From an uncultured Adlercreutzia sp. (GTDB lineage Bacteria; Actinomycetota; Coriobacteriia; Coriobacteriales; Eggerthellaceae): a stretch of DNA of 62,599 bases. Both the position numbers and the translations under genes were made by a program. The stretch spans positions 1 to 62,599 of the forward strand of contig CAJUFS010000008.1 of NCBI GenBank assembly GCA_910585575.1, written 5' to 3'. Under the pieces are notes generated by a model. It was not told the DNA's origin and made no database searches. It saw nothing but the letters and a program-made list of their open reading frames with translations. Below, one piece after another: positions 38,942 to 47,278 of this stretch (positions within the stretch are counted from its first letter, which is position 1; each line of letters starts with the position of its first letter).

Positions 38942-39709
38942 GTGGCCCAACCTACCTACACCGTTCGCGCCCTGGTGCTCAAGCGCACGAAGCTGGGGGA
39001 GAGCGACCTCATTCTCACCTTGCTGGCCGAAGACGGCTCGCAAAAGCGGGTGGTGGCGAAGGGCGCCCGCAAGCCCAAAAGCTCCTTCGCGGCCCGCACC
39101 GAGCCCTCCTGCGTCATCGATGCCCTGTGCGCCCGGGGCCGCAATCTCGACATCCTCAAGGAGGCGCGCATCGTGGCGCCCCACAGCACGCTTCGCCAGG
39201 ATATCGAAGCCTCATCGGCTGCGGCGCCCCTCCTGGAGCTGCTGGCCCGCGTGAGCCAGCACGACCTGGAGAATCCGCGCCTGTTCGCCGCCAGCACAAA
39301 GGCCCTCGACGTCATGGACGGCGTCGATAACCCCCATCGCGTCGCCCTGGCCGCGGCGGCGCTTCTGAAGGTGCTCGCCTTCTCCGGCCTGCGCCCCAGC
39401 CTCGAAGTATGCGTGGGCTGCGGCACCGAGCTTGCCTTCTCCGAAGGCATGACCGTCCCGTTCTCGGCCATCGAGGGCGGCGTCGTCTGCGAGACCTGCC
39501 GGTCGTCCTTCGAAACCGTTAGAGAGGATGCGGCCACCCTCTGCTGGGCGCAGTACTTCCTCACCAGCACTTTCGACGCCATCGCTGAAGGCCCCGAAAA
39601 CCTCAGCGCCACCTTCGCCGTCCTCCATTTGGAACAGGCCCTCATCCGAGCCCACATAGGCAGCCCCCTGAAAAGCCTCGAGTTCCTGTTCACCAGCGGC
39701 TTGTTTTAG
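38942..39709 (+). CDS. recO: DNA repair protein RecO
   Basis: The 255-residue protein has the N-terminal OB fold (YTVRALVLKRTKLGESDLILTL), a helical middle and a zinc site CVGC...CETC, as in many RecO proteins. RecO with RecR loads RecA on SSB-coated single-stranded DNA. The GTG start at 38942 is 12 bases after the PASTA gene. The era-recO linkage is common; here the PASTA gene separates them. Confidence 0.92.
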   Translation: MAQPTYTVRALVLKRTKLGESDLILTLLAEDGSQKRVVAKGARKPKSSFAARTEPSCVIDALCARGRNLDILKEARIVAPHSTLRQDIEASSAAAPLLELLARVSQHDLENPRLFAASTKALDVMDGVDNPHRVALAAAALLKVLAFSGLRPSLEVCVGCGTELAFSEGMTVPFSAIEGGVVCETCRSSFETVREDAATLCWAQYFLTSTFDAIAEGPENLSATFAVLHLEQALIRAHIGSPLKSLEFLFTSGLF

Positions 39710-40167
39710 CTAAGTAGCCCAGTTGATGCTCAATCAGCCCGTAAAAGGTTAGTCCATAAGCAGATGATAGGTTCCAAGAACGGCTGGTTTGGTTCCCCGC
39801 AGACTGTCAAAATCGGCCAGTTTGGTATCCATTGTGAGCAAAATCCCAGGTCAAATTTTCTCTTCTGTAGCGAAGAAGGAACCAAACCGCCTGATCCTGG
39901 AACCTGAGGCAGGTTGACCCTGGGCAAGCAGGGCACTGCAGCGGGCAAGGGGGGAAGCCCTTGAAGAAACCGTGGCGTTCACCAATTCGTCAACAACGGC
40001 AGGCGCAAGGTGACCTATACTAGGCAAGCTGCATTGCAGCCCCGTCCGCTTTTAGTTCGCATGGACCACTTCCTTGCCTACTCAGAACGGACGCAACAAC
40101 GTAAGCGCCGTCGGCACCAAGCCGCGGCATCAAAGGCAGCGGCCCCGCTGCAGGAAAGGTGGAAACC
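39710..40167. other. recO-rpsO intergenic region
   Basis: This 458-bp gap holds element A copy 2 (39769-39905), then a candidate rpsO promoter with TATACT (40016-40021). About 140 bases of leader before S15 follow. The leader has several GC-rich inverted stretches and could be the S15 autoregulatory site, which differs among phyla, but I could not match it to a known fold. No gene is seen. Confidence 0.4.
39769..39905. repeat. Intergenic inverted-repeat element A, copy 2
   Basis: The arms 39769-39796 and 39878-39905 (28 nt, 23 of 28 complementary) begin AGGTTCCA and end inward TTTGGTTCC. A third copy of the inner motif, TTTGGTATCC, is at 39821-39830. Measured from AGGTTCC, the element is 137 bp long, the same as copy 1 from 21282 to 21418. 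The core also aligns: AAATCCCAGGTCAAATTTTCTC here, with AAACCCCAGTTCAGAATTTC-type sequence in copy 1. It separates recO from rpsO. Confidence 0.8.
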
Positions 40168-40455
40168 ATGGCGAACAAGGACAGCATCTCCAAGGAGCGC
40201 ACTGCGGAACTCATCAAGGAGTTCGGCAAGAACGACCAGGACTCCGGCTCTGCCGAGGTTCAGGTGGCCATCCTCTCGGAGCGCATCCGCAACCTCACCG
40301 AGCACCTGAAGACGCACAAGAAGGACAACCACACTCGTCGCGGCCTCATGATGCTCATCGGTAAGCGCCGCGGTATGCTGAAGTACATCAAGAACCGCAA
40401 CATCGACGAGTACCGCGAGCTTATCAAGAAGCTCGGCATCCGCGACAACATCTAG
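40168..40455 (+). CDS. rpsO: 30S ribosomal protein S15
   Basis: The 95-residue protein is slightly longer than the usual 88-89 and has the full S15 core ([50 protein letters not shown]). It binds the 16S rRNA three-way junction early in assembly. ATG 40168 follows GAAAGG. The rpsO-pnp order is widely conserved. Confidence 0.97.
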   Translation: MANKDSISKERTAELIKEFGKNDQDSGSAEVQVAILSERIRNLTEHLKTHKKDNHTRRGLMMLIGKRRGMLKYIKNRNIDEYRELIKKLGIRDNI

Positions 40456-40466
40456 TTCGTTCAGCT

Positions 40467-40491
40467 ACGGGGCCCTTCGGGGCCTCGTTTT
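40467..40491 (+). terminator. UUCG-loop terminator between rpsO and pnp
   Basis: ACGGGGCCC and GGGCCTCGT pair over 9 bp (one G-U) around a TTCG tetraloop and run into TTT. Partial read-through would link pnp to rpsO. Confidence 0.8.
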
Positions 40492-40617
40492 CTGATAGGG
40501 CGGTCGCAGGCGCAAGGGCGTTCTGCGCTCGCAGGGGCGGGGGAAAGGTAAGTAGCCCGTCACTGAAGAAGCTTCCGGGCAATGAGGCCAGGAAGGTGAA
40601 GAGAAAGTTTTTGCACT

Positions 40618-42852
40618 ATGACTAAAATCGTTGAAGAATTCGAGCTCTACGGCAAGCAGTACCGCCTGGAAACGGGCGAGCTGGCCAAGCAGGCCACGGG
40701 CGCAGTGCTCGTTACCTGCGGCGCCACCAGCGTGCTGGTGACGGCCGTCGTCTCCAACCAGGAGAAGGACTACGACTTCTTCCCGCTCACGGTCGACTAC
40801 ATTGAGAAGATGTACGCCGTGGGCCGCATCCCCGGCGGATACTTGAAGCGCGAGGGCAAGGCCTCCGACCACGGCACGCTCGTGGCCCGCATGGTGGACC
40901 GCCCCGTGCGCCCGGGCTTCCCCGACGGCTACAAGAACGAAGTGCACATCGTGTGCACGCCGTTGGTGAACGACGGCGAGAACCTGCCCGACACCATCTG
41001 TGTGGCCGGCGCGTCGGCGGCCCTGCTGGTGGGCGGCGCTCCCTTTGACGGCCCGGCTGCCTGTGTGCGCATCGGCCGCAACGTCGAGACCGGCGAGTTC
41101 ATCGTGAACCCCACGGTGGACGAGATGGAAGCCTCCGACCTGGAACTCACCATCGCCGGCACCGCCGACTATATCTCCATGGTCGAGGCCGGCGCCGCCG
41201 AGATCACCGAGGAGGACATGCTGGCCGCCATGACCTTCGGCCAGGAGGCCATCGCTGCCTTCTGCGAGAAGCAGGCAGCCTTCATCGCCCAGGCGAACCC
41301 CACGCCCATGGAGTACACCATCCATGCCGCCGATCCCTCCATTGCCGAGAAGGTCGACCCCTTCCTGGCTGACATGTCCGCCGCCCTGCGCGATGCCGAC
41401 AAGGCCAGCCGCATGGGCAAGGTCGAGGACCTGAAGAACCGCATCATCGAGACGCAGTTCACCGAGGAAGAGCGTGCCGCCTGGGGCTCCGACATCAAGG
41501 CCGCCTTGAAGGCCCTGGAGAAGCGCGCCATGCGCCAGATGATCATCGAGACGGGCGAGCGCGCCGACGGCCGCACCCCCGAGGAGATTCGTCCGCTCTA
41601 CATCGTGCCGGGCTACCTGCCCCGCGTTCACGGCTCGGGCCTGTTCCAGCGCGGCCAGACCCAGGTGCTCTCGGTGTGCACCCTAGGGATGCTGAACGAG
41701 TGGCAGCGCCTTGACACCATCTGGCCCGAAGAGGGCAAGCGCTACATGCACCAGTACAACTTCCCGCCCTACTGCACCGGCGAGACCGGCCGCATGGGCG
41801 CCCCGAAGCGCCGCGAGATCGGTCACGGTGCTCTGGCCGAGCGCGCCATCCTGCCCGTGCTGCCCGACACCGACACCTTCCCCTACGCCATCCGCGTGGT
41901 TTCCGAGGTGCTCGAGTCCAACGGTTCGTCCTCCATGGCTTCCACCTGTGGCAGCTGCCTGGCCCTCATGGATGCCGGCGTGCCGATTTCCGCCCCGGTC
42001 TCTGGTGTGGCCATGGGTCTCATCAAAGAGGGCGACGACGTGGTCATCCTCTCCGACATCCAGGGCATTGAGGACTTCCTCGGCGATATGGACTTCAAGG
42101 TCTGCGGCACCCCCAACGGCATCACGGCCCTGCAGATGGACAACAAGGCCAAGGGCCTGTCCGTCGACATTCTGGCCCGTGCCCTGAAGCAGGCCCACGA
42201 GGGACGCAAGTTCATTCTGGACGCCATGCTGGAAACCATCGACGGACCGCGTGCCGAGATGAAGGAGACCGCTCCTCGCATCGAGACCATCAAGATCCCC
42301 GTGGACAAGATCCGCGACGTCATCGGTTCCGGCGGCAAGGTGGTCCGCGGTATCCAGGAGGAGACCGGCGCTTCCATCGACATCCAGGAGGACGGCACCA
42401 TCCACGTGGGCGCCGTGTCCGGCACCGCCATGCAGGCTGCCAAGGACATGATCCTCGGCATCGTGAAGGAGCCCGAGGTGGGCGAGGAGTTCGAGGGCGA
42501 AGTCGTCGGCATCAAGGACTTCGGTGCCTTCGTGAAGCTCACCCCCGGCAAGGACGGCCTGCTGCACATCAGCCGCGTGGCCAACGGTCGTGTGGGCAAG
42601 GTTGAGGATGTGCTGAACCTCGGCGACGTCATCAAGGTCGTCGTGCTCGAGGTGGACCCGAAGACCGGCAAGATCTCGCTGGATCGTCTCGACAAACCCG
42701 ATGCGCCGGCCGGTTCCGCTCCGGCCCGTCGCGAGGACCGCGGTGAGCGCAGCGAGCGCAAGCCCCGCGAGCGTCGCGAAGGCGGCGAGGACAACCGTCC
42801 CGGCCGCTCCGGCCGCACCCCGCGGCGCCGCCACGAGAGCAGCAACAACTAG
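40618..42852 (+). CDS. pnp: Polyribonucleotide nucleotidyltransferase (PNPase)
   Basis: The 744-residue protein has two RNase PH domains, the all-alpha linker, KH (IPVDKIRDVIGSGGKVVRGI) and S1 (EVVGIKDFGAFVKLTPGKDG) domains, and an Arg-rich C-terminal tail of about 50 residues (REDRGERSERKPRERRE). It degrades RNA from the 3' end with phosphate. The 130-base leader after the rpsO terminator has GCGCA/TGCGC and GCCCG/CGGGC inverted stretches, reminiscent of autoregulated pnp leaders. Confidence 0.97.
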   Translation: MTKIVEEFELYGKQYRLETGELAKQATGAVLVTCGATSVLVTAVVSNQEKDYDFFPLTVDYIEKMYAVGRIPGGYLKREGKASDHGTLVARMVDRPVRPGFPDGYKNEVHIVCTPLVNDGENLPDTICVAGASAALLVGGAPFDGPAACVRIGRNVETGEFIVNPTVDEMEASDLELTIAGTADYISMVEAGAAEITEEDMLAAMTFGQEAIAAFCEKQAAFIAQANPTPMEYTIHAADPSIAEKVDPFLADMSAALRDADKASRMGKVEDLKNRIIETQFTEEERAAWGSDIKAALKALEKRAMRQMIIETGERADGRTPEEIRPLYIVPGYLPRVHGSGLFQRGQTQVLSVCTLGMLNEWQRLDTIWPEEGKRYMHQYNFPPYCTGETGRMGAPKRREIGHGALAERAILPVLPDTDTFPYAIRVVSEVLESNGSSSMASTCGSCLALMDAGVPISAPVSGVAMGLIKEGDDVVILSDIQGIEDFLGDMDFKVCGTPNGITALQMDNKAKGLSVDILARALKQAHEGRKFILDAMLETIDGPRAEMKETAPRIETIKIPVDKIRDVIGSGGKVVRGIQEETGASIDIQEDGTIHVGAVSGTAMQAAKDMILGIVKEPEVGEEFEGEVVGIKDFGAFVKLTPGKDGLLHISRVANGRVGKVEDVLNLGDVIKVVVLEVDPKTGKISLDRLDKPDAPAGSAPARREDRGERSERKPRERREGGEDNRPGRSGRTPRRRHESSNN

Positions 42853-42874
42853 CTTTCTTCGCAGCTAGAACTTC

Positions 42875-42900
42875 GAGGGCGGCCGCCAAGCCGCCCTCTC
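42875..42900 (+). terminator. Terminator-like hairpin after pnp
   Basis: A perfect 9-bp stem (GAGGGCGGC with GCCGCCCTC) has a six-base loop, followed by a weak TCTTCTTT tail. It lies 22 bases before the dapB start, so dapB either has read-through or an embedded promoter. Confidence 0.65.
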
Positions 42901-42920
42901 TTCTTTGAGAGGAGACTCCT

Positions 42921-43688
42921 ATGATCAACGTAGCTGTCGCTGGCTATGCCGGCCGCATGGGCTCGGCCGTCGTCGACGCCGTCACCGCTGCTGATGACAT
43001 GCAGGTGGTCTGCGGCATCGATCCCCATGCCAAGGAGGCCCCCTTCCCAGTGTTCGCCACCGTGGAAGAGGCCCTGGACACCGTCACACCTGACGTGTTG
43101 GTGGACTTCACCCAGCCCTCCGTGGTGGCTAACAACCTGGCCGTGGCCCTGCCGCGCGGCGTGAACTGCGTCGTAGGCACCACCGGCCTGGCCACCGAGA
43201 AGCTCGAGGAGCTGGCCGCCACGGCCACTAACGGCGCTTGCCTGTTCTTCGCCCCCAACTTCACCACGGGCGCCGTGCTTATGATGGAGTTTGCGAAGGC
43301 CGCCGCCCCGTACTTCCCCGAGGCCGAGGTCATCGAGTACCACCACTGCAACAAGAAGGACGCCCCTTCCGGCACCGCCGTGCGCACCGCGCAAATGATC
43401 GCCGAAGCTCGCGCCCCTCGTGTCTCCGAAGCGCCCGGCCGCGAGACCGAAATTGAGGGAGCGGATGGTGCTCGTGGCGCCCTGGTGGACGGCGTGCCCG
43501 TGCATTCCGTGCGCTCCATGGGCTTCGTGGCCAGCCAGGAAGTCATCTTCGGCTCACTGGGGCAAACCCTCACCATCCGCCACGACTCCTGGGACCGCAC
43601 GTCCTACATGCCCGGCGTTCTGCTGGGCATTCGCAGCGTAGGGGAGCGAGAAGGCCTCATCATCGGCCTCGAAACCTTCATGGACTAA
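42921..43688 (+). CDS. dapB: 4-hydroxy-tetrahydrodipicolinate reductase
   Basis: The 255-residue enzyme reduces the DapA product in lysine and meso-diaminopimelate synthesis. It has the NAD(P) turn VAVAGYAGRMGS, the catalytic region EYHHCNKKDAPSGTA and the core TTGLATEKL. GAGAGGAG precedes the ATG. dapA is downstream, separated by 695 bp of repeats. Confidence 0.96.
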   Translation: MINVAVAGYAGRMGSAVVDAVTAADDMQVVCGIDPHAKEAPFPVFATVEEALDTVTPDVLVDFTQPSVVANNLAVALPRGVNCVVGTTGLATEKLEELAATATNGACLFFAPNFTTGAVLMMEFAKAAAPYFPEAEVIEYHHCNKKDAPSGTAVRTAQMIAEARAPRVSEAPGRETEIEGADGARGALVDGVPVHSVRSMGFVASQEVIFGSLGQTLTIRHDSWDRTSYMPGVLLGIRSVGEREGLIIGLETFMD

Positions 43689-43695
43689 CACTCTG

Positions 43696-43718
43696 GGGCC
43701 GCGATAAGCGGCCCTTTT
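43696..43718 (+). terminator. Rho-independent terminator after dapB
   Basis: A 7-bp stem (GGGCCGC with GCGGCCC) has loop GATAA and is followed by TTTTGCTTTT. It ends dapB just eight bases after the stop. Confidence 0.85.
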
Positions 43719-43768
43719 GCTTTTGGCGCGCTTTCCATCACGCCACTTCGGACATATCCACTCGTCCG

Positions 43769-43922
43769 CGGGCGGCTCCCGGCATCCCCTCCGGGCACGC
43801 GCCGCTCCGCTGGCTCGCTTCGCTCGGGCGCTCCGCTCCCTCATGCATTCACATTGCGGCCTTCGGCCGCGTTTCAAGTTAGTGTTCAGACGGTGCCCTG
43901 CGGGGATGCCGGGAGCCGCCCG
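43769..43922. repeat. Intergenic inverted-repeat element B, copy 2 (reverse orientation)
   Basis: The arms 43769-43789 and 43902-43922 are a perfect 21-bp inverted repeat. The core is the reverse complement of the copy 1 core and contains the hairpin GCGGCC-TTC-GGCCGC (43856-43870). Its right flank, 43882-43905, is a perfect 24-base inverted match to 43973-43996 in copy 3. Confidence 0.8.
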
Positions 43923-43954
43923 CTACTGAGACAGGTTTCAAAACCCTTTGAGAA

Positions 43955-44111
43955 GCCGACGGGGCGCGGAACCCCCGCAGGGCACCGTCTGAACACCATA
44001 TTTAACGCGATCGCAGATCGCCCATAAATGCATGAGGGAGCGCAGCGCACGAGGCCGCAGGCCGAGCAGCGGAGCGGCGCGTGCCCGGAGGGGGTTGCGC
44101 GTCCCGTCGGC
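43955..44111. repeat. Intergenic inverted-repeat element B, copy 3
   Basis: The arms are 43955-43976 and 44090-44111 (20 of 22 complementary). The core is in forward orientation: hairpin GCGATC-GCA-GATCGC (44007-44021), then CCCATAAATGCATGAGGG and the GAGCGCAGCGC series. Compared with copy 1 the core has a 3-base insertion that lengthens a second small hairpin (GGCC-GCA-GGCC). Confidence 0.8.
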
Positions 44112-44284
44112 GGACAGGCGGGATTAAACTTATCAGAGAAGAATGTCGGGAGCCGTCCGCGGACAGATGAGGCGAATCGATCAGCAAAGGACACTCGAAG
44201 CCGGCTTCAGCCGAACAGGGGGGGGGAGGCGGCAGAGTTGCAGATCGGTGCCGTTAGCTTGTGGGTTTGACGTACTCGCGCCGC

Positions 44285-44318
44285 TGATGTTTCCTCCTGC
44301 GAACATCAGTGGCATAAT
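44285..44318 (+). promoter_or_regulatory. dapA promoter region with dyads
   Basis: The dyad TGATGTT-N10-AACATCA (44285-44308) is followed by CATAAT (44313-44318), a possible -10, and by CCTAA-N5-TTAGG (44320-44334). The gap between dapB and dapA thus seems to hold an independent, perhaps regulated, promoter. Confidence 0.4.
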
Positions 44319-44383
44319 ACCTAAGTTAGTTAGGCACAATCCCACGCAGCAGCCCTGCGTCAATCCGATGAGGAGAGGCATCT

Positions 44384-45286
44384 ATGCAGTTCAAACGCGA
44401 TCCCCGCTTCGGCCGCATGATTCCGGCCATGGTCACCCCGTTCAACCAGGATCTGGAACTCGACCTTGACCGCGCCCAGCAGCTGGCCGATCGTCTCGTG
44501 CGCGGCGGCTCCGATGCGCTCATCATCAACGGCACCACGGGCGAGAGCCCCACGGTGTTCTATCCGCAGAAGCTCGAGCTGTTCCGCGCCGTGGTGAAGG
44601 CGGTCAACGGGCGCGTGCCCGTCATCGCCAACGTGGGCGACAACTGCACCGCCGACACGGTGTACTTCGCCCAGGATGCCCAGAAGCTCGGCGTCGACGG
44701 TTTCATGTGTGTGGTGCCCTACTACAACAAGCCTCCGCAAGAGGGCCTGTACCAGCACTTCAAGACCATCGCCTCCAATGTGGAGCTGCCCATCATCCTG
44801 TACAACATTCCCGGACGCTGCTCCATCAACATGGAAGCGGAAACCACCCTGCGCCTGGCCCACAATTTCGACAATATCGTGGCCATCAAGGAGGCCTCGG
44901 GCGATCTCGACCAGGTGAAGTTCATCATCGACAACGCGCCCGACAACTTCGATGTCTACTCCGGCGACGACTCCGCCACCCTCGACATCATGAAGCTCGG
45001 CGGTGCGGGCGTCATCTCCACCATCGGCAACGTGGCTCCCGAGCGCATGAAGGAAATCGTCACCCTGTGCGCCCGCGAGGAGTGGGACGAGGCGGAAGCG
45101 GCCAACGAGGCTCTTATGCCGCTTATGAAGGGCCTGTTCGAAACTTCGAACCCCATCCTGGTGAAGGAGGCGCTCAGCCTCATCGGCTTCCCCGTGGGCG
45201 GTGTGCGCCTGCCCTTGGTCGACGCCACCCCCGAGCAGTCTCGTCGCCTCGCTGGCATCATGCGCGAGGTGGGCGTGCTGGACTAG
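44384..45286 (+). CDS. dapA: 4-hydroxy-tetrahydrodipicolinate synthase
   Basis: The 300-residue TIM-barrel lyase condenses pyruvate with aspartate semialdehyde. The Schiff-base lysine is in VAIKEASGD, the catalytic tyrosine in LYNIPGR and the substrate loop in NGTTGESPT. GAGGAGAGG stands before ATG 44384. It supplies lysine and diaminopimelate for the wall. Confidence 0.96.
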   Translation: MQFKRDPRFGRMIPAMVTPFNQDLELDLDRAQQLADRLVRGGSDALIINGTTGESPTVFYPQKLELFRAVVKAVNGRVPVIANVGDNCTADTVYFAQDAQKLGVDGFMCVVPYYNKPPQEGLYQHFKTIASNVELPIILYNIPGRCSINMEAETTLRLAHNFDNIVAIKEASGDLDQVKFIIDNAPDNFDVYSGDDSATLDIMKLGGAGVISTIGNVAPERMKEIVTLCAREEWDEAEAANEALMPLMKGLFETSNPILVKEALSLIGFPVGGVRLPLVDATPEQSRRLAGIMREVGVLD

Positions 45287-45308
45287 CGCCGGCATCTTTT
45301 GCACCGTG

Positions 45309-45342
45309 AACGCCGGTCCGACCCCTTCGGGCCGGCGTTTTT
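45309..45342 (+). terminator. Terminator between dapA and RNase J
   Basis: An 11-bp stem (AACGCCGGTCC with GGGCCGGCGTT, one G-U) has a nine-base loop and T5. Only 28 bases separate it from the RNase J start, too few for a promoter, so RNase J transcription must pass through it. Confidence 0.85.
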
Positions 45343-45370
45343 CAGATACGTTAGAAAGAAAAGGTACTAC

Positions 45371-47272
45371 ATGACCAACCAAAAGAACGAACAGCCTGAT
45401 CGCTCCAACGATCAGAACCAGAGCAACGGCAAGAACGCCAACGGCCGCACCAACAACGGCCGTCGCTCCGACAAGCGCAAGAACAACACGTCTTTCAAGC
45501 GCGTGAACCTCGAGCGCAAGCGCCCCCAGCTCTCTCGCGGTGAAGCCGCAGAGGCGAAGGACGGGCAGCGCCCCTCCGGCCAAAAGTCGCGCCGTGGCTC
45601 CAAGGCCCAGAAGGATCCGAACGCCAAGCTGAAGATCATCCCCCTGGGCGGCTTGGATGCCATCGGCAAGAACATGACCGCCTTCGAGTGCAACGGCGAC
45701 ATGATCCTCGACGACGCCGGCCTCATGTTCCCCGACGACGACCATCCGGGCATCGACCTTATCCTGCCCGACTACACCTACGTGCTGGAGAACGCCGACA
45801 AGCTGCGCGGCATCATCATCACCCACGGCCACGAGGACCACACCGGCACCTTGCCGTACCTGCTGAAAGACCTCGACCGCACGGTGAACATCTACGCCAC
45901 GAAGCTCACCCTGGGCCTCATCGAGGGCAAGTTCGCCGAGCACCGCATCAAGAACGCGAAGCTCATCGAGATCAAGCCCGGCGACGACATCAAACTAGGC
46001 TGCTTCAAGGTGGACTTCTTCGCCGTGAACCACTCCATCCCCGGTGCCGTGGGCCTGTTCATCCAAAGCCCCGCCGGCAACGTGCTGCACACCGGCGACT
46101 TCAAGCTCGACCAGACGCCCATCGACGGCGTCACCACCGATTTCGGTGCCTTGGCGCGCTTCTCCGACCAGGGCGTCGATCTTATGATGAGCGACTCCAC
46201 CAACGCCACCAACCCCAACTTCACGCCGTCGGAGGCCGAGGTAGGGAAGACCCTGGAGCAGATCATCTCCCAGGCCAAGGGCCGCGTCATCATCGCCTCC
46301 TTCGCCAGCCACATTCACCGCATGCAGCAAATCTGCGACGCCGCGGTGAAGAACGGCCGCAAGGTGGTGGTGACGGGTCGCTCCATGATCCAGAACACCG
46401 ACATTGCCCGTCGCCTGGGCTACCTCAACATCTCCGACGATAACCTCATCGACGCCTACGACCTCAAGGGCATTCCGCCTGAGCAGGTGGTCATCATGTG
46501 CACCGGTTCCCAGGGCGAGCCGCTGTCGGCCCTGGCCCGCATCGCCAACGGCGAGCACAAGACCATCGAGATCGAAGAGGGCGACACCGTCATCATCTCG
46601 GCCACACCGGTTCCCGGCAACGAGAAGGCCGTCACCCGCGTCATCAACCAGCTGGCGAAAATCGGCGCCGACGTGTACGACAAGAGCCGCGCCCGCGTGC
46701 ATGTGTCGGGCCACGCTGGGGCCGAAGAGCTGAAGATCATGCTGTCCATCGTGAAGCCGAAGAACTTCATGCCGGTTCATGGCGAGGCCACCCACCTGCG
46801 CGCCCATGCCAAGCTGGCCGAGGCCACCGGCGTCGATCCCGACAACATCTACGTGATGGAGAACGGCGACTCCCTGGAGCTGTCCGCCCGCGGCGTCGCC
46901 CGCGGTGAGGGCGTGCCTTCGGGCATTGTCTACGTGGACGGACTGTCGGTGGGCGACACGTCCCAGGACGTGCTCGACGAGCGTAACACCCTCGGCAACC
47001 AGGGCTTTGCCAGTGTGGCCGTGGCCATCGACATGAAGAAGCGCGCCCTGGAGGCCGACGTGCAGGTGTCTATGCACGGTATCACTGGCGGCGACGACCA
47101 CTACCTCACCCAAGAGGCCGCTACCACCGTCACCAATGCGCTCAAGCGCTGCCTGTCCAAGGGCGGCGGCATCAAGGAGCTGCGCAAGGTAGCGCGCGAC
47201 GCTCTGCTGTCCCTGCTGTGGGAGCGCACCAAGCAGCGCCCCATGGTTGTCGTGAACATCCTGGAGGTCTAG
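45371..47272 (+). CDS. rnj: Ribonuclease J
   Basis: The 633-residue beta-CASP metallo-beta-lactamase nuclease has HGHEDH (152-157) and later metal ligands (NHSIPGAV, DSTN), plus the C-terminal dimerisation domain. It acts as 5' exonuclease and endonuclease in mRNA decay and rRNA maturation. The first 85 residues are an extra, Asn/Arg/Lys-rich disordered segment that could bind RNA. ATG 45371 follows AAAAGG; a longer frame from 45299 covers the terminator and is rejected. Confidence 0.95.
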   Translation: MTNQKNEQPDRSNDQNQSNGKNANGRTNNGRRSDKRKNNTSFKRVNLERKRPQLSRGEAAEAKDGQRPSGQKSRRGSKAQKDPNAKLKIIPLGGLDAIGKNMTAFECNGDMILDDAGLMFPDDDHPGIDLILPDYTYVLENADKLRGIIITHGHEDHTGTLPYLLKDLDRTVNIYATKLTLGLIEGKFAEHRIKNAKLIEIKPGDDIKLGCFKVDFFAVNHSIPGAVGLFIQSPAGNVLHTGDFKLDQTPIDGVTTDFGALARFSDQGVDLMMSDSTNATNPNFTPSEAEVGKTLEQIISQAKGRVIIASFASHIHRMQQICDAAVKNGRKVVVTGRSMIQNTDIARRLGYLNISDDNLIDAYDLKGIPPEQVVIMCTGSQGEPLSALARIANGEHKTIEIEEGDTVIISATPVPGNEKAVTRVINQLAKIGADVYDKSRARVHVSGHAGAEELKIMLSIVKPKNFMPVHGEATHLRAHAKLAEATGVDPDNIYVMENGDSLELSARGVARGEGVPSGIVYVDGLSVGDTSQDVLDERNTLGNQGFASVAVAIDMKKRALEADVQVSMHGITGGDDHYLTQEAATTVTNALKRCLSKGGGIKELRKVARDALLSLLWERTKQRPMVVVNILEV

Positions 47273-47278
47273 GCAAGC

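Noticed and set aside
40500-40617. Possible riboswitch or S15-type site in the pnp leader
   Set aside because: There are inverted stretches but I could not match them to any known RNA fold, so they are mentioned only under pnp.
44028-44270. 80-residue frame through element B copy 3
   Set aside because: It crosses repeat arms that are conserved in pairing, not in protein sequence. Only the first ten or so codons resemble the other copies.
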